Origin: Streptococcus suis
GTDB lineage: Bacteria > Bacillota > Bacilli > Lactobacillales > Streptococcaceae
NCBI RefSeq assembly: GCF_017601095.1
Contig: NZ_JAGFUX010000002.1
Span: 124,001-188,000, forward strand
Length of the DNA: 64,000 nt
Reading direction: 5' to 3'
Part shown: piece by piece, positions 8,731 through 18,133 of the stretch
Layout of the letters: each line of letters opens with the position of its first letter
Numbering within the stretch: the stretch's first letter is position 1
Translations under genes and position numbers: made by a program
Notes under the pieces: generated by a model
The model's database searches: none
The model's input: only the letters and a program-made list of their open reading frames with translations
Told to the model about the DNA's origin: nothing

Positions 8731-9822
8731 TTATAGCAAGGCCTTGAATTGAATATTTGAGTCTTCTAAGAAGCAATCATCAAAGCCACGTGGGTGGTGA
8801 TATTCAATACGGTCCTTGTCCATCGGATAAGTATACTTGCCACCAACTTCCCAGATGAATGGATGGAAATCATATTGCAAGCGTTCCTTACGCATTTTCC
8901 AGAGTTGCAAGATTTCATCCGTTGATGCCATGAAGTTAGACCAGATGTCATAGTGAACAGGAATGATTACCTTAGCACGCAAGTTTTCTGCCATACGGAG
9001 AAGATCGATTGAGGTCATCTTGTCTTGGATACCGATTGGGTTGTCACCATAGTTGTTGATAGCAACGTCGATGTTGAAGTCACGGCCGTGTTTTGCAAAG
9101 TAGTTTGAGAAGTGGGAGTCTGCACCGTGGTAGATGGTTCCACCAGGTGTTTCAAAGACATAGTTGACTGCCTTGCGAGCCATGAGCTCATCTGTCACAG
9201 GAAGTCCTGCTAGTTTGCCTCCATTTTCTTCGTAGCCATCGATTGGAAGAGTTACCAAACAAGTACGGTCGAAGGATTCTACAGCGTGTACCTTGATGTC
9301 TTTGAATTCAAAGCTGTCGCCCGGTGCGATACGGATGATACGGTCAGCTGGAACGCCCCATTTTTCCCAGATGTCGCCACTTTCAACTGGTCCTACAAAT
9401 TTGACATGGTCTAATTTTGGATTGTTGATGATAGCAGCTGCAGTGCTGATGTCCATATGGTCGCTGTGGACATGTGATACCAGGTAGTAATCCAATTCAT
9501 TGATGGCGAATGGATCGATAACCATCGGCTGCACACGCAAGTTTGGTTGCAATTTGCGAACACCTGCCATGTTAGCCATTTGGTGTCCCCAAACCATATC
9601 TTTCACTTTTTTAGTTGACTTGCCACGCGATGACCAAAGGTCCATGACCACGTTCGCACCACCTGGTGTTTTAATCCAGACACCACAATTTCCAAGCCAC
9701 CACATAGCAAAGTTGCCTTCTGGCACTACTTCTTCTTCAATTTCTTCATTGAGCCAAGTTCCCCATTCTGGGAAGGTTGAAAGAATCCATGATTCTCTTG
9801 TAATATCTTGAACTTTAGCCAT
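8731..9822 (-). CDS. ulaG: L-ascorbate-6-phosphate lactonase
   Basis: Opens the lactone ring of L-ascorbate-6-phosphate to 3-keto-L-gulonate-6-phosphate, the first step after PTS uptake. 363 residues, metallo-beta-lactamase fold with the metal motif HVHSDHMD (H117, H119, D121, H122) and a later HGADSHF segment. It is transcribed apart from the other ula genes, from a promoter whose operator block is nearly identical to that of ulaA. RBS AGGAGGAATG precedes the ATG. Confidence 0.95.
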   Translation of the reverse strand: MAKVQDITRESWILSTFPEWGTWLNEEIEEEVVPEGNFAMWWLGNCGVWIKTPGGANVVMDLWSSRGKSTKKVKDMVWGHQMANMAGVRKLQPNLRVQPMVIDPFAINELDYYLVSHVHSDHMDISTAAAIINNPKLDHVKFVGPVESGDIWEKWGVPADRIIRIAPGDSFEFKDIKVHAVESFDRTCLVTLPIDGYEENGGKLAGLPVTDELMARKAVNYVFETPGGTIYHGADSHFSNYFAKHGRDFNIDVAINNYGDNPIGIQDKMTSIDLLRMAENLRAKVIIPVHYDIWSNFMASTDEILQLWKMRKERLQYDFHPFIWEVGGKYTYPMDKDRIEYHHPRGFDDCFLEDSNIQFKALL

Positions 9823-9865
9823 TTTTTCATTCCTCCTATAAGGCTGATTGTATTTCTATGTTTCT

Positions 9866-9930
9866 AGTATATGCGCAACAGGTCACAAAAAAAAGACCAA
9901 ATAAAACACAGGCTTGTGTTCACATTTGGA
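9866..9930 (-). promoter_or_regulatory. ulaG promoter and ula operator copy 1
   Basis: -10 TATACT at 9866-9871. The block 9890-9930 matches 17105-17145 in 39 of 41 positions and centres on the palindrome AACACAGGCTTGTGTT (9905-9920). The palindrome centre is 44 bp from the -10 centre, exactly as at ulaA, so it lies about -54 from the start site, a typical activator position. The likely binder is the PRD regulator encoded next to it. Confidence 0.75.
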
Positions 9931-9947
9931 CTTTTGTACGCAGATGG

Positions 9948-11636
9948 CTAATACAAATCCGTTTCCAGATCGGAACTAGCTAAGCTTGCCAATAATTCAT
10001 TGGCAATCAGATTTTGCAAACGCTGTTTCAATTCCAAGGCTTCCTGGCCATTTTCAACATATGACGCTAGGAGTTTGTCCAATTCCATGGCAAAACCTTT
10101 TTGGCTGTCTGTCAGACTGCGGTATTTGGCAAAATGAATCAAACGCAAGACATCATCAAAATCCAGAATCGGATGAACCTGAATCACAGGCAAATCCGTA
10201 TCCGTCACTTCATTGGTCGAAATCAAGAAGTCCACCTCCAACAGGTCTTCCACACTCTTAAATTGCTCTGTTGTAAAGACGGCAGAGATGGTTTTTTCAG
10301 GTAGGTGGTGCTGGCATTGTTTCATCAACAATTTCTGCACAGAAACTCCCTCATCACAGATAAGAAAGACAGTCGGACTGGTCAGCTTTCGACTACTGCT
10401 TCGACGAAGGGCTCCACCCAAATGCACCGTCAAATAAGCAATATCCTCATCTGTCAACTGGATTTGCCAGGCTTCCTCCAAGATATGACTAGAAGATTTT
10501 GTCAATCGAAAGAGGGTGTCATACTTGTAGCGAATCTGGTCAACCAAGGGATTTCGCGATAAGATTCCATAGGTTTTTCGAAACAGCATGGCCTTGCAGT
10601 GAGCCAGCAAATCATGGGCTAGCTCCTCTTTTTTCTCCAAATCAAAATCTGAATGTAGTTCAAAATGACGGATAAAGGCATCGACCACCTTCTTCAAATC
10701 CGCAAAATCCTGACTAGTAACATGGGCATCTCGGTCCTTTCGATAAGACAAGAGCAAGACGGCAATCAGCGACACTTCAATCTCGTCTAAATCAAGACCA
10801 AACTGCTCTTCTAAGGACTGGCTAATTTTTTGAGCAACACCATACTCAATCCGTTCATAAACCAAGGCAAATTCTCGGACAATCGCATCCTTTTCCTCCT
10901 GTTCTAAACTCATATTGCGATAGGTGAGCAGCATATAAGGAAGAATCTTAAGCATCAGTTCAATTTCAGAACGATTGATTTTCTTACCAAGGTCTTTTTC
11001 AATACCATATACCTGGCGGGACAAAAACTGGGCCAAATCTTTTGAAAAAAGGGACTGGCAACCACTGAAAAGACTAACCTTGTCTTCCAAAATGCTGACA
11101 AAACTCTTGCTCGCTTCTGTGAACAAACTATAGAGTAAAGAGTGGATATATTGGATTTTTGTCAAGGGATGACAGGCCAGATCGTAGCCTTGTGACTTAG
11201 AAACATAGAGGGTCATCTGATACTGTTCCTTACTCAATCGACTGCGGATTTCATTAAGGTCATTGAGAACAGTATTTCGTGAAACCTCTGTCAGATCCAT
11301 TAATTTTTCCAAGGTAATCCGTTCGCGCGCGATACAAATATAAAGGAGCATCAACTGCATGCGCTCATCCATATTCATAATGTAGCTATAGGAATCAATG
11401 GTCGAAAGCAGATAACGGCAAACTTGCCGTTGGCTATCTGACAAGCGGATTCCAATGCGAGGCAGGCTCTCGATTGGCTCGACATGATCTGGAAAGGCAG
11501 CGTTAATCTTTTCCAGATGGTAGTAAATTTTCCGTCTGGATTGCTGCAACTCCTTTGAAATTTTCATGATTGTTTCCGACTCTTGCAGTCCAATCAAATA
11601 CCGTAACAAGGCACAGCTACTTTGATCTAGAAACAC
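9948..11636 (-). CDS. PRD-domain transcriptional regulator of the ascorbate genes (BglG/MtlR-like)
   Basis: About 562 residues. Order: N-terminal Mga/HTH-type DNA-binding region (about 1-160, two winged helices), two PTS regulation domains (about 170-390) with histidines that PTS proteins phosphorylate, then a PTS EIIB-like domain (about 405-495) with the conserved cysteine in FLICDEGVS. No EIIA domain follows; the protein ends soon after. I start it at the GTG at 11636: the ATG six codons upstream is itself part of the ribosome site (ATGAAAGGAGGAATAGGG then GTG). It lies between the PsiE-like gene and ulaG, and the twin operators at ulaG and ulaA make it the expected activator of both units. 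Confidence 0.88.
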   Translation of the reverse strand: MFLDQSSCALLRYLIGLQESETIMKISKELQQSRRKIYYHLEKINAAFPDHVEPIESLPRIGIRLSDSQRQVCRYLLSTIDSYSYIMNMDERMQLMLLYICIARERITLEKLMDLTEVSRNTVLNDLNEIRSRLSKEQYQMTLYVSKSQGYDLACHPLTKIQYIHSLLYSLFTEASKSFVSILEDKVSLFSGCQSLFSKDLAQFLSRQVYGIEKDLGKKINRSEIELMLKILPYMLLTYRNMSLEQEEKDAIVREFALVYERIEYGVAQKISQSLEEQFGLDLDEIEVSLIAVLLLSYRKDRDAHVTSQDFADLKKVVDAFIRHFELHSDFDLEKKEELAHDLLAHCKAMLFRKTYGILSRNPLVDQIRYKYDTLFRLTKSSSHILEEAWQIQLTDEDIAYLTVHLGGALRRSSSRKLTSPTVFLICDEGVSVQKLLMKQCQHHLPEKTISAVFTTEQFKSVEDLLEVDFLISTNEVTDTDLPVIQVHPILDFDDVLRLIHFAKYRSLTDSQKGFAMELDKLLASYVENGQEALELKQRLQNLIANELLASLASSDLETDLY

Positions 11637-11726
11637 CCCTATTCCTCCTTTCATATCTTATTCTATCTTACCATAATTGAAGTGGAGATTCTAACAATTA
11701 TATAAATAGGTATGCATTTTTACACA

Positions 11727-12344
11727 TCAATAGATGCTCTTAATAATTTCTACCCGTGTGATCAAATCTCCGTGCATATTGTCAATCCGTAGGGCGACAT
11801 TTTTCAGATAGACACAGGCACCAATGGCGATCGTTTTTTCCTCTTCATTCAGTTTGCGAGTGACAAATTCGCGCAGAGTCTCACTACCTTGGCTAGGAAT
11901 TTTGACACGGGCAATGATATTGGCAACCTTGACCTTTTGACTGGCACGCATGATGATGTTATTGGAATCATCAAACTGGGTAAAGAGATATTTTCGCACC
12001 GCAAATAAGATGGCAACCGATACGATTCCAATCAAGTAATCCATACTGGAGCCGTGTTCCACAATCAATTGGCGAGCAATGGCAACCAGGAGTACCTCAA
12101 TCACCGTGCTAGGGGATTGTTTGCAGAGCATTTTGATAAATTCAACCCCAACTGCCAGGGTCATGGCTTTACTCAAAAAGCTCTGAATAAAAGCATCTGC
12201 CTGTATCTCACCTGTGAAGGACTGAAGGAGGTCAGCTAGTAGCAAGCCCGACAAGGCAAGAAGGGCAAGGCCTAAAATGGCAGACAAGATCAACTCAAGA
12301 TAGTAGGCAATCTCTGTCAGACTGTCTTGTAAAAATTTTCTCAT
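11727..12344 (-). CDS. PsiE-like integral membrane protein
   Basis: 205 residues. Start at 12344 chosen for the AAAGGAGAGG ribosome site; an upstream in-frame TTG lies before that site. Four hydrophobic helices fill residues about 15-125, arranged as in the phosphate-starvation-inducible PsiE family. The soluble C-terminal part (about 140-205) contains a repeated-strand pattern ending LITRVEIIKSI. The role is unknown. It is read after the ula operon terminator and probably shares a transcript with the PRD regulator 90 nt downstream. Confidence 0.6.
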   Translation of the reverse strand: MRKFLQDSLTEIAYYLELILSAILGLALLALSGLLLADLLQSFTGEIQADAFIQSFLSKAMTLAVGVEFIKMLCKQSPSTVIEVLLVAIARQLIVEHGSSMDYLIGIVSVAILFAVRKYLFTQFDDSNNIIMRASQKVKVANIIARVKIPSQGSETLREFVTRKLNEEEKTIAIGACVYLKNVALRIDNMHGDLITRVEIIKSIY

Positions 12345-12363
12345 ATCCTCTCCTTTCAAAAAA

Positions 12364-12397
12364 AGAAGAATGAGGAGAGCTCTTTTCTCATTCTTCT
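12364..12397 (-). terminator. Terminator of the ulaABCDEF operon
   Basis: 11-bp stem AGAAGAATGAG/CTCATTCTTCT with a 12-nt loop, followed on the minus strand by TTTTTTT; it lies 24 nt behind ulaF. Confidence 0.85.
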
Positions 12398-12420
12398 AAT
12401 CCTTTTTCTAGAAATCAAGT

Positions 12421-13137
12421 TTAGTGAGCATCACCCTTCTGTCCGTAGTAGGCATTTGGACCATGTTTACGGAGGTAGTGCTTGTCCATGATATAGCTTG
12501 GCGCTGGCTCCACCCGTGGATTGATTTGTTCGGTGTAGCGGTTCATCCGAGCCACTTCCTCAAGGACAACGCTATGGTAAACTGCCTGAGCAGGATCCTT
12601 GCCCCAGGTGAATGGTCCGTGGTTGCGAACAACAATGCCTGGAACAGCAACTGGGTCAATGCCTCGACGCTCGAATTCCTCGATGATAACTGCACCTGTT
12701 TCTTTTTCATAGGCCGAGTTTACTTCCTCAGCTGTCAAAGAACGGGCACACGGTACTGGGCCGTAGAAATAGTCCGCATGAGTTGTCCCATAGAATGGAA
12801 TGTCACGACCAGCCTGAGCCCAACCCACTGCCTCTGTCGAATGCGTATGCACAACAGCATGGACATTTGGCCAAGACTTGTAGAGGGCAACGTGAGTCGC
12901 CAAGTCAGATGAAGGATTAAGATCACCTTCCACTACATTTCCATCCAAGTCCGTAACGACCATGTTTTCTGGGGACAATTTTTCATAGTCCACACCAGAG
13001 GGCTTGATGACGATGCGACCAAGTTCTCGGCAGACTTCTGATACGTTGCCCCACGTAAACTTGACAAGTCCATGAGTAGGTAGGGCGATGTTGGCTTCAT
13101 AGACCCGTTGGCGCATTTCCTGTAAATCTTTTGGCAT
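12421..13137 (-). CDS. ulaF: L-ribulose-5-phosphate 4-epimerase (ascorbate pathway)
   Basis: Last step of ascorbate use: L-ribulose-5-phosphate to D-xylulose-5-phosphate, which enters the pentose phosphate pathway. 238 residues of the class II aldolase/adducin fold with the zinc histidines in HTHSTEAVGWA (about 97-99) and in VVRNHGPFTWG (about 168). An AraD of an arabinose pathway would look the same; the operon makes ulaF the right call. Its ATG overlaps the ulaE stop (TAATG). Confidence 0.94.
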   Translation of the reverse strand: MPKDLQEMRQRVYEANIALPTHGLVKFTWGNVSEVCRELGRIVIKPSGVDYEKLSPENMVVTDLDGNVVEGDLNPSSDLATHVALYKSWPNVHAVVHTHSTEAVGWAQAGRDIPFYGTTHADYFYGPVPCARSLTAEEVNSAYEKETGAVIIEEFERRGIDPVAVPGIVVRNHGPFTWGKDPAQAVYHSVVLEEVARMNRYTEQINPRVEPAPSYIMDKHYLRKHGPNAYYGQKGDAH

Positions 13138-14000
13138 TAGTTCAACCCCGCTTTCTCAATCAATGGATAGAGGAAATCTTGTGCCTCCTTGATAGCAGCT
13201 CGTGTTTCCTCAACTGTTTCGCAGTTTTCAGACCACATCTCAATCAAGAATGGACCTTGGTAGTTGGTCTTTTTCAAGACTGCAAACATATGCTCCCAGT
13301 CCACACAGCCCTGACCGAATGGGACATCACGGAATTGACCCTTGGAGTTTTCAGTTACTGCATAGGTATCTTTCAAGTGAAGGGCTGCAATGGAACGGTG
13401 TCCCAGGTAAAATTCGCTGTAAATGTCATTGTGCCAAGCAGACACATTTCCAGTATCTGGATAGACAAAGAGATAAGGCGAGTCGATTTCTTTTTCAACG
13501 GCTAGGTATTTTTCAATGGAGTTGATAAATGGATCATCCATGATCTCAATAGCCAACATGACCTGAGCCTGTTCTGCCCAGTCGCAAGCCTGACGAAGAT
13601 TCTTTATGAAACGCTCTCTGGTTTCAGGTGATTTTTCCTCATAGTAGACGTCATAGCCAGCCAACTGGATGACCCGAACCCCCAAATCCTGAGCCAGTTC
13701 GATACACTGCTTCATGGTTTCTAGGGACTTGGCTTCAAGAGCAGGGTCATTGGAGCCAAGCGGATAGCGACGGTGACCAGAGAAGCAAATAGTTGGAATA
13801 CGAACACCTGTTTCATAGATGGCCTTGACCATCTCCAAACGCTCTTCCTTGGTCCACTCCAAGCGAGCTAGGCGAGCATCGCTCTCATCCACCGACATTT
13901 CCACAAAGTCGAAACCTAATTCTTTGGCAAACTCCAAACGCTCCTTCCATGTGAAGTGCTTGGGTGTTGCCTTTTCATATATTCCGATTGGTCGTGCCAT
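13137..14000 (-). CDS. ulaE: L-xylulose/L-ribulose-5-phosphate 3-epimerase
   Basis: Converts L-xylulose-5-phosphate to L-ribulose-5-phosphate. 287 residues, a xylose-isomerase-like TIM barrel with metal-binding Glu/His residues spread along it (for example in MLAIEIMDD and LFVYPDTGN). Start at 14000 (MARPIGIYEK) preceded by GGGGG at the end of ulaD; five further in-frame codons upstream are unlikely to be translated. It overlaps ulaF by 1 nt. Confidence 0.94.
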   Translation of the reverse strand: MARPIGIYEKATPKHFTWKERLEFAKELGFDFVEMSVDESDARLARLEWTKEERLEMVKAIYETGVRIPTICFSGHRRYPLGSNDPALEAKSLETMKQCIELAQDLGVRVIQLAGYDVYYEEKSPETRERFIKNLRQACDWAEQAQVMLAIEIMDDPFINSIEKYLAVEKEIDSPYLFVYPDTGNVSAWHNDIYSEFYLGHRSIAALHLKDTYAVTENSKGQFRDVPFGQGCVDWEHMFAVLKKTNYQGPFLIEMWSENCETVEETRAAIKEAQDFLYPLIEKAGLN

Positions 14001-14005
14001 GGGTC

Positions 14006-14671
14006 TTACCCCCAAATACGACGGATTTCGTCTTTAAATTCACGCGCCGCAGCTGCTGGATCTGCCGCTTCTGTAATACCGCGGCCTGCGATAAAGGTGA
14101 AGACATCTACACCTTCGAAAAGCTTGAGCGTATCAACATCCAAACCGCCTGTTACAGAAACACGGAAGCCCATATCAACCAATTTTTTCACTTTATTGAG
14201 GTCTTTTTCGCCCCAAGTTTCGCCAGCAAGGAGGGCATCACGAGATTGGTGGTAGATCGCTTGGGAAATACCTGCATCCAACCAGAGTTGAGCCTGTTCA
14301 TAAGTCCAATCACCGTAAAGCTCGATTTGGATTTCACCCTTGTCACCACGAACTTCCTTGATGGCCTTCAAAGCTGCTTCCATAGTTGGAATAGTTGCAG
14401 AACAGATACAAGTCATCCAGTCCGCACCACGAACAGCATTGTTTTTAGCAACCGTACCACCAGCATCCGCACACTTGGTATCCGCAACGATAATCTTGTC
14501 TGGGAAAAGGCTACGAAGCACTTCTACCAACTCGCTACCAACTTGGAGCAAGCAAACCGTTCCTGCTTCAATAACATCCACTTCATGACCAACGGAGACA
14601 GCCGCTTTAATCGCTCCTTGCAAGTCTGAATGGTCAAGGGCAACCTGTAAATTTGGGATATGTTTTGTCAT
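14006..14671 (-). CDS. ulaD: 3-keto-L-gulonate-6-phosphate decarboxylase
   Basis: Decarboxylates 3-keto-L-gulonate-6-phosphate to L-xylulose-5-phosphate. 221 residues of the orotidine-monophosphate-decarboxylase fold with the characteristic ADTKCADAGGTV motif (Asp/Lys catalytic and metal residues, about 63-74). Close relatives include hexulose-6-phosphate synthase; operon position between ulaC and ulaE settles the role. Confidence 0.95.
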   Translation of the reverse strand: MTKHIPNLQVALDHSDLQGAIKAAVSVGHEVDVIEAGTVCLLQVGSELVEVLRSLFPDKIIVADTKCADAGGTVAKNNAVRGADWMTCICSATIPTMEAALKAIKEVRGDKGEIQIELYGDWTYEQAQLWLDAGISQAIYHQSRDALLAGETWGEKDLNKVKKLVDMGFRVSVTGGLDVDTLKLFEGVDVFTFIAGRGITEAADPAAAAREFKDEIRRIWG

Positions 14672-14683
14672 CTTTTCTTCCTC

Positions 14684-15169
14684 CTAGCTATCCAAGTCTA
14701 AACCTTCTAAGTACGGGCTATTTTTTGATTCTTCCACCATTGCTAAGACTTCCTCCGGTGTCTGACAAGCTACCAGACGCTCAATGGAATTTTCCAATTC
14801 AAAGAGAGCAATAATTTGTGGAATAGCTACTGACGTGTGAATCTTTGGATCTGTCGCAGCCAAGGTCAACAGAACAGAAACCTCCTTACCGTCTGAAAAG
14901 GCTACTGGTTTTGTTAAGGTAATCAAGGCAAAGGAATCCTTCAAGACACCGACACCCGCTTGGGCATGAGGCATAGCCATGCCGGGCATGAGCACATAGT
15001 AGGGACCATATTCTTCGGTCGAAGCAATAATGGCATCATAGTATTCTTCTGTCGCAGCACCACTTTCAATCAGCGGTTCAACAGCCTTGTGAACAGCCTC
15101 CTGCCAGGTTTCCGCCGTCAATCCCAAGCGAATGGAATTGTTTTCTGTAAATGATTTTTGTAAATTCAT
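14684..15169 (-). CDS. ulaC: PTS ascorbate transporter EIIA
   Basis: Cytoplasmic phosphocarrier that passes phosphate from HPr to EIIB. 161 residues of the mannitol/fructose-type EIIA fold with the phosphorylated histidine in MPGMAMPHAQ (H68). In the operon order A-B-C it follows ulaB after 53 nt. Confidence 0.95.
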   Translation of the reverse strand: MNLQKSFTENNSIRLGLTAETWQEAVHKAVEPLIESGAATEEYYDAIIASTEEYGPYYVLMPGMAMPHAQAGVGVLKDSFALITLTKPVAFSDGKEVSVLLTLAATDPKIHTSVAIPQIIALFELENSIERLVACQTPEEVLAMVEESKNSPYLEGLDLDS

Positions 15170-15222
15170 ACTCGTTCCTCCCTATTTGAAAGGGGATGGG
15201 AAGAAATCCCGTCCCCTATTCA

Positions 15223-15501
15223 TTACAATACTTGACTAAGTTTAGTCTTGATTTCGTTGTCGTCCATGAGGTTGTCAAGACCAACCAAATGACCTTTCGT
15301 ACGACCTTCCAATTCAGCAATCAAGTGATTGGATGCAACCACAATATCGTATCCTGCTGCCAAACCTTTTGCTTCACCTACTGAGCAAGAAGCCGATTGG
15401 AAATCTGTTACACCGAGTTGACGAAGAGCGTTTTCAACCTTCATCTTGATAACCATGGATGAACCCATGCCATTACCACAAGCTGTTAATACCTTAACCA
15501 T
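15223..15501 (-). CDS. ulaB: PTS ascorbate transporter EIIB
   Basis: 92 residues, lactose/galactitol-type EIIB with the phosphorylated cysteine at the N-terminus (C8 in LTACGNGMGSS). It hands phosphate to ascorbate as it enters through UlaA. Confidence 0.95.
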   Translation of the reverse strand: MVKVLTACGNGMGSSMVIKMKVENALRQLGVTDFQSASCSVGEAKGLAAGYDIVVASNHLIAELEGRTKGHLVGLDNLMDDNEIKTKLSQVL

Positions 15502-15594
15502 ATTGTTTTCTCCTGTGTTTTTATAAAATATATTTTGTTTTTTTAATGAACCAAGTAATAAATAAAGTTTTGTTCTGTTGATTTTCGAAGAGTG

Positions 15595-17043
15595 TTAGTC
15601 TGCTTGCGCCTCACCGCGATAGTAAGCTTCCTTATCTTTTGCTTTAGCAAATTGCAACTGTGGAATTGCCAACAAGAAGAGGCAGACAAGAATGAAGCCA
15701 GCAATACCAAGGTACTTGAAGCTATATGCAAATGGCAACCAAGGGATTTCGAAGTCGATATTTCCGTGGTAACCACCGCTCAATTCAAGCAAGCCGACGC
15801 AGACTGCACCAAGGGCAACTTGAAGAACACCTGAGAGGAAGGAAAGAATTGCTGCTGCTTTCCAACCACCACGTTTGTCTGCGTAAACCGCGATAGCGGC
15901 ATTGTCAAAGAATACTGGTACGAAACCGGTGATGATGAGGATTGGGCTCTTGAAGACAATCAAGAGAACGATGGTAATCAATTGACCAATCAAACCGAAG
16001 GCAAAGCCTGAAAGAACTGCGTTAGATGAGCCGAAGCCGTAAGAAGCTGCAACGTCCACCGCTGGGAATGAACCAGGAAGCAACTTGCTTGAGATACCTT
16101 GGAAGGCATTTGTCAATTCTGCTACGAACATGCGGACACCTTGCATCAAGATGAAGAGATAAACTGAGAAAGTGAAAGCTGTTTGAACAACGTACATGAA
16201 GAAGGCTTGTTTTGCTGGGTTATATGGTGTGCCTGAAGTGATGACTTCTGGGTTTGCCATGATTTCTGGACCCAAGATGAACAAAATTACACCGAAGAAG
16301 ACCAACATCAAGGTTGCAGATGCAACAACTGTATCATGGAAGATGTTGAGGAAGCTAGGCAACTTCAAGTTATCCAAGTTGTCTTCTTTTTTACCAAGTT
16401 TTGGAGCAATCTTATCTACAAACCAGATAGCAAATTGTTGTTGGTGACCGATGGCAAATCCACCTCCACCTGTCAAGCGTTGCGTTGCTTCAACGGTCAT
16501 GTTTGAGCTAACCGCCCAGTAGATACCGCAGATGATACCGATAGCTGCTGTACCAAATTCATTACGGAGCCCTGGAATCAAGAAAAGCACCATCAAGGAA
16601 ATAGTTGCAGCCTGTTGAACCATGATGTGACCAGTGATGAACAGAGTCCGTACTTTTGTGACCTTACGAAGTGCCACCAAGAGGATATTGACACCAAAAC
16701 CGATCAAGAGAGCTGTCGTTGCTGCTGATACGAAATCAGGAAACTCTTCCGCAATTTTTCCGTTTGCCGCTGCAAGACCGAAGTAAGGGTCAATAACCGC
16801 CGCATCGATTTGGAACTTGTAGTTCAAGGCTGCCAAGATTGGACGGAAGGTTGTTACCAAACCACCTGCAGCTACGTTCAAAATCATGTAGCCGACCGTT
16901 GCTTTGATAAACCCTGCAAAGACATCATGAGGCTTTTTCTTTAAGAGGGCATAACCCACCAATACCAAAAGACCTACGAAGAAAGCTGGATTCTGCAAGA
17001 TGTTTTGCGAGAACCAGTTTAATGGGGTTTGAAGAAAATCCAT
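15595..17043 (-). CDS. ulaA: PTS ascorbate transporter EIIC
   Basis: Membrane channel that takes up L-ascorbate coupled to its phosphorylation. 482 residues with about ten to eleven hydrophobic segments, no B domain attached, as in other UlaA (SgaT) proteins. First gene of ulaABCDEF. A 93-nt gap without a clear terminator separates it from ulaB. Confidence 0.96.
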   Translation of the reverse strand: MDFLQTPLNWFSQNILQNPAFFVGLLVLVGYALLKKKPHDVFAGFIKATVGYMILNVAAGGLVTTFRPILAALNYKFQIDAAVIDPYFGLAAANGKIAEEFPDFVSAATTALLIGFGVNILLVALRKVTKVRTLFITGHIMVQQAATISLMVLFLIPGLRNEFGTAAIGIICGIYWAVSSNMTVEATQRLTGGGGFAIGHQQQFAIWFVDKIAPKLGKKEDNLDNLKLPSFLNIFHDTVVASATLMLVFFGVILFILGPEIMANPEVITSGTPYNPAKQAFFMYVVQTAFTFSVYLFILMQGVRMFVAELTNAFQGISSKLLPGSFPAVDVAASYGFGSSNAVLSGFAFGLIGQLITIVLLIVFKSPILIITGFVPVFFDNAAIAVYADKRGGWKAAAILSFLSGVLQVALGAVCVGLLELSGGYHGNIDFEIPWLPFAYSFKYLGIAGFILVCLFLLAIPQLQFAKAKDKEAYYRGEAQAD

Positions 17044-17080
17044 TTTTCATTCTCCTTTTTGAAATGATTTTTATGGCTTT

Positions 17081-17145
17081 ATTATAATTCTTGAAAGCGC
17101 AAACAAAAAGACCAAATAAAACACAGGCTTGTGTTCACTCTTGGA
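17081..17145 (-). promoter_or_regulatory. ulaA promoter, cre site and ula operator copy 2
   Basis: -10 TATAAT at 17081-17086 with no good -35. A full-match cre, TTGAAAGCGCAAACAA (17091-17106), covers the -15 to -32 region, so CcpA should repress. The operator block 17105-17145, with palindrome AACACAGGCTTGTGTT at 17120-17135, sits at about -54. This reads as an activator-dependent, catabolite-repressed promoter. Confidence 0.75.
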
Positions 17146-17219
17146 CCATTTCCCGAACAAAGCCCATTTTCAGCCTCAGCCCTACTTTTTCTCCTCCTTC
17201 CTCTACCCCAAGAAAAAAA

Positions 17220-17243
17220 CAGACCGCTCCCTCTAGCGGTCTG
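17220..17243 (-). terminator. Terminator of the sortase gene
   Basis: CAGACCGCT/AGCGGTCTG stem with a short loop, followed on the minus strand by TTTTTTT. Confidence 0.85.
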
Positions 17244-17273
17244 CCACTCTATGATCATAGAAAGAATAGAAGC

Positions 17274-18101
17274 CTAACGTGTCGCCTGATAAACCAGTTC
17301 GGACTGATGGTTTTTGAGAAACTCAACCATCTCTGAATCAGGAATCTGGCGACAATAAAGATTAGCCCGTATCGTCACATCCTCTTCTCGACATGTTGAC
17401 AAGACAATGTAGCGGTCCGTTGATTGGATAGTAATGGATGGGTTTCGTGTCACCGCATCGCGACTCACCATAGCCAACTGGGTTACAAATTGCTTATCAT
17501 CTTCAAAACTTGTACGATAAAAAGCAGTCGTCTCCGGAACGATAATCAAAAAAGCCGCCTGATAGTAGTAGATTCGTTCAGGTGTCTGAATGACAATGTA
17601 AGGATGTTGATCAAAATATTCCTGGTTATCATAGAAATTGACATCATTAAACATCCGATGGTCTGGAACAGCTGTACCCCTAGCATGCCCAAATAGCCAA
17701 GTCAATTGGTCGCTGAAATCGCTCCTGTTATCCATATCCATGAAGACCGTCCCCATATAGGGATCATATCCCCCATCAAAGGTCTTTGATAGATAGGTCG
17801 CATTGTCACCCGTTTGCACCACAGGTTCATCCAACATGGTTCCTGGTGCATAAATATAGGCGATTGTCTCTGGGTTGATAGCCTGTAGGCTTGCAAACTG
17901 ACTGGCCAGGTTGGCTTTTTCTTCCTCTGAAACCTGATAAGAAGAAGGAGGCTTCTCTGCCTGACTGCTGGACTTGGTCACCGATGACTGAGTTCTCTCT
18001 ACCTGACTTGTTTGCGTGCTTAGTAAGGTAAAGGAGATAAAAGCAAGGGACACAAGGGCCAACAGACCTAGCAGTAGGGGTAGGACTTTAGATCTCTTCA
18101 T
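17274..18101 (-). CDS. Class B-type sortase
   Basis: 275 residues: one N-terminal membrane anchor (about 8-28), a Ser/Thr-rich stalk (about 30-60), then the sortase barrel. The catalytic residues are visible as LFGHAR (His about 137), VLSTC (Cys about 237) and an Arg in TIRAN (about 245). The long helix between strands and the HxxG context resemble class B enzymes rather than SrtA or pilus (class C) sortases. Sortases cut a C-terminal signal and attach the protein to the cell wall. The upstream gene encodes a secreted protein ending in LPKTSVAK, an obvious candidate partner, though a hairpin lies between the genes. The exact S. suis sortase letter cannot be assigned from sequence alone. Confidence 0.85.
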   Translation of the reverse strand: MKRSKVLPLLLGLLALVSLAFISFTLLSTQTSQVERTQSSVTKSSSQAEKPPSSYQVSEEEKANLASQFASLQAINPETIAYIYAPGTMLDEPVVQTGDNATYLSKTFDGGYDPYMGTVFMDMDNRSDFSDQLTWLFGHARGTAVPDHRMFNDVNFYDNQEYFDQHPYIVIQTPERIYYYQAAFLIIVPETTAFYRTSFEDDKQFVTQLAMVSRDAVTRNPSITIQSTDRYIVLSTCREEDVTIRANLYCRQIPDSEMVEFLKNHQSELVYQATR

Positions 18102-18133
18102 CGTAGTAGGCTCCTATTATGAATGAAAATAAA

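Noticed and set aside
13964..14629. 221-codon plus-strand open frame opposite ulaD
   Set aside because: Antisense to a conserved enzyme gene; no RBS and atypical composition.
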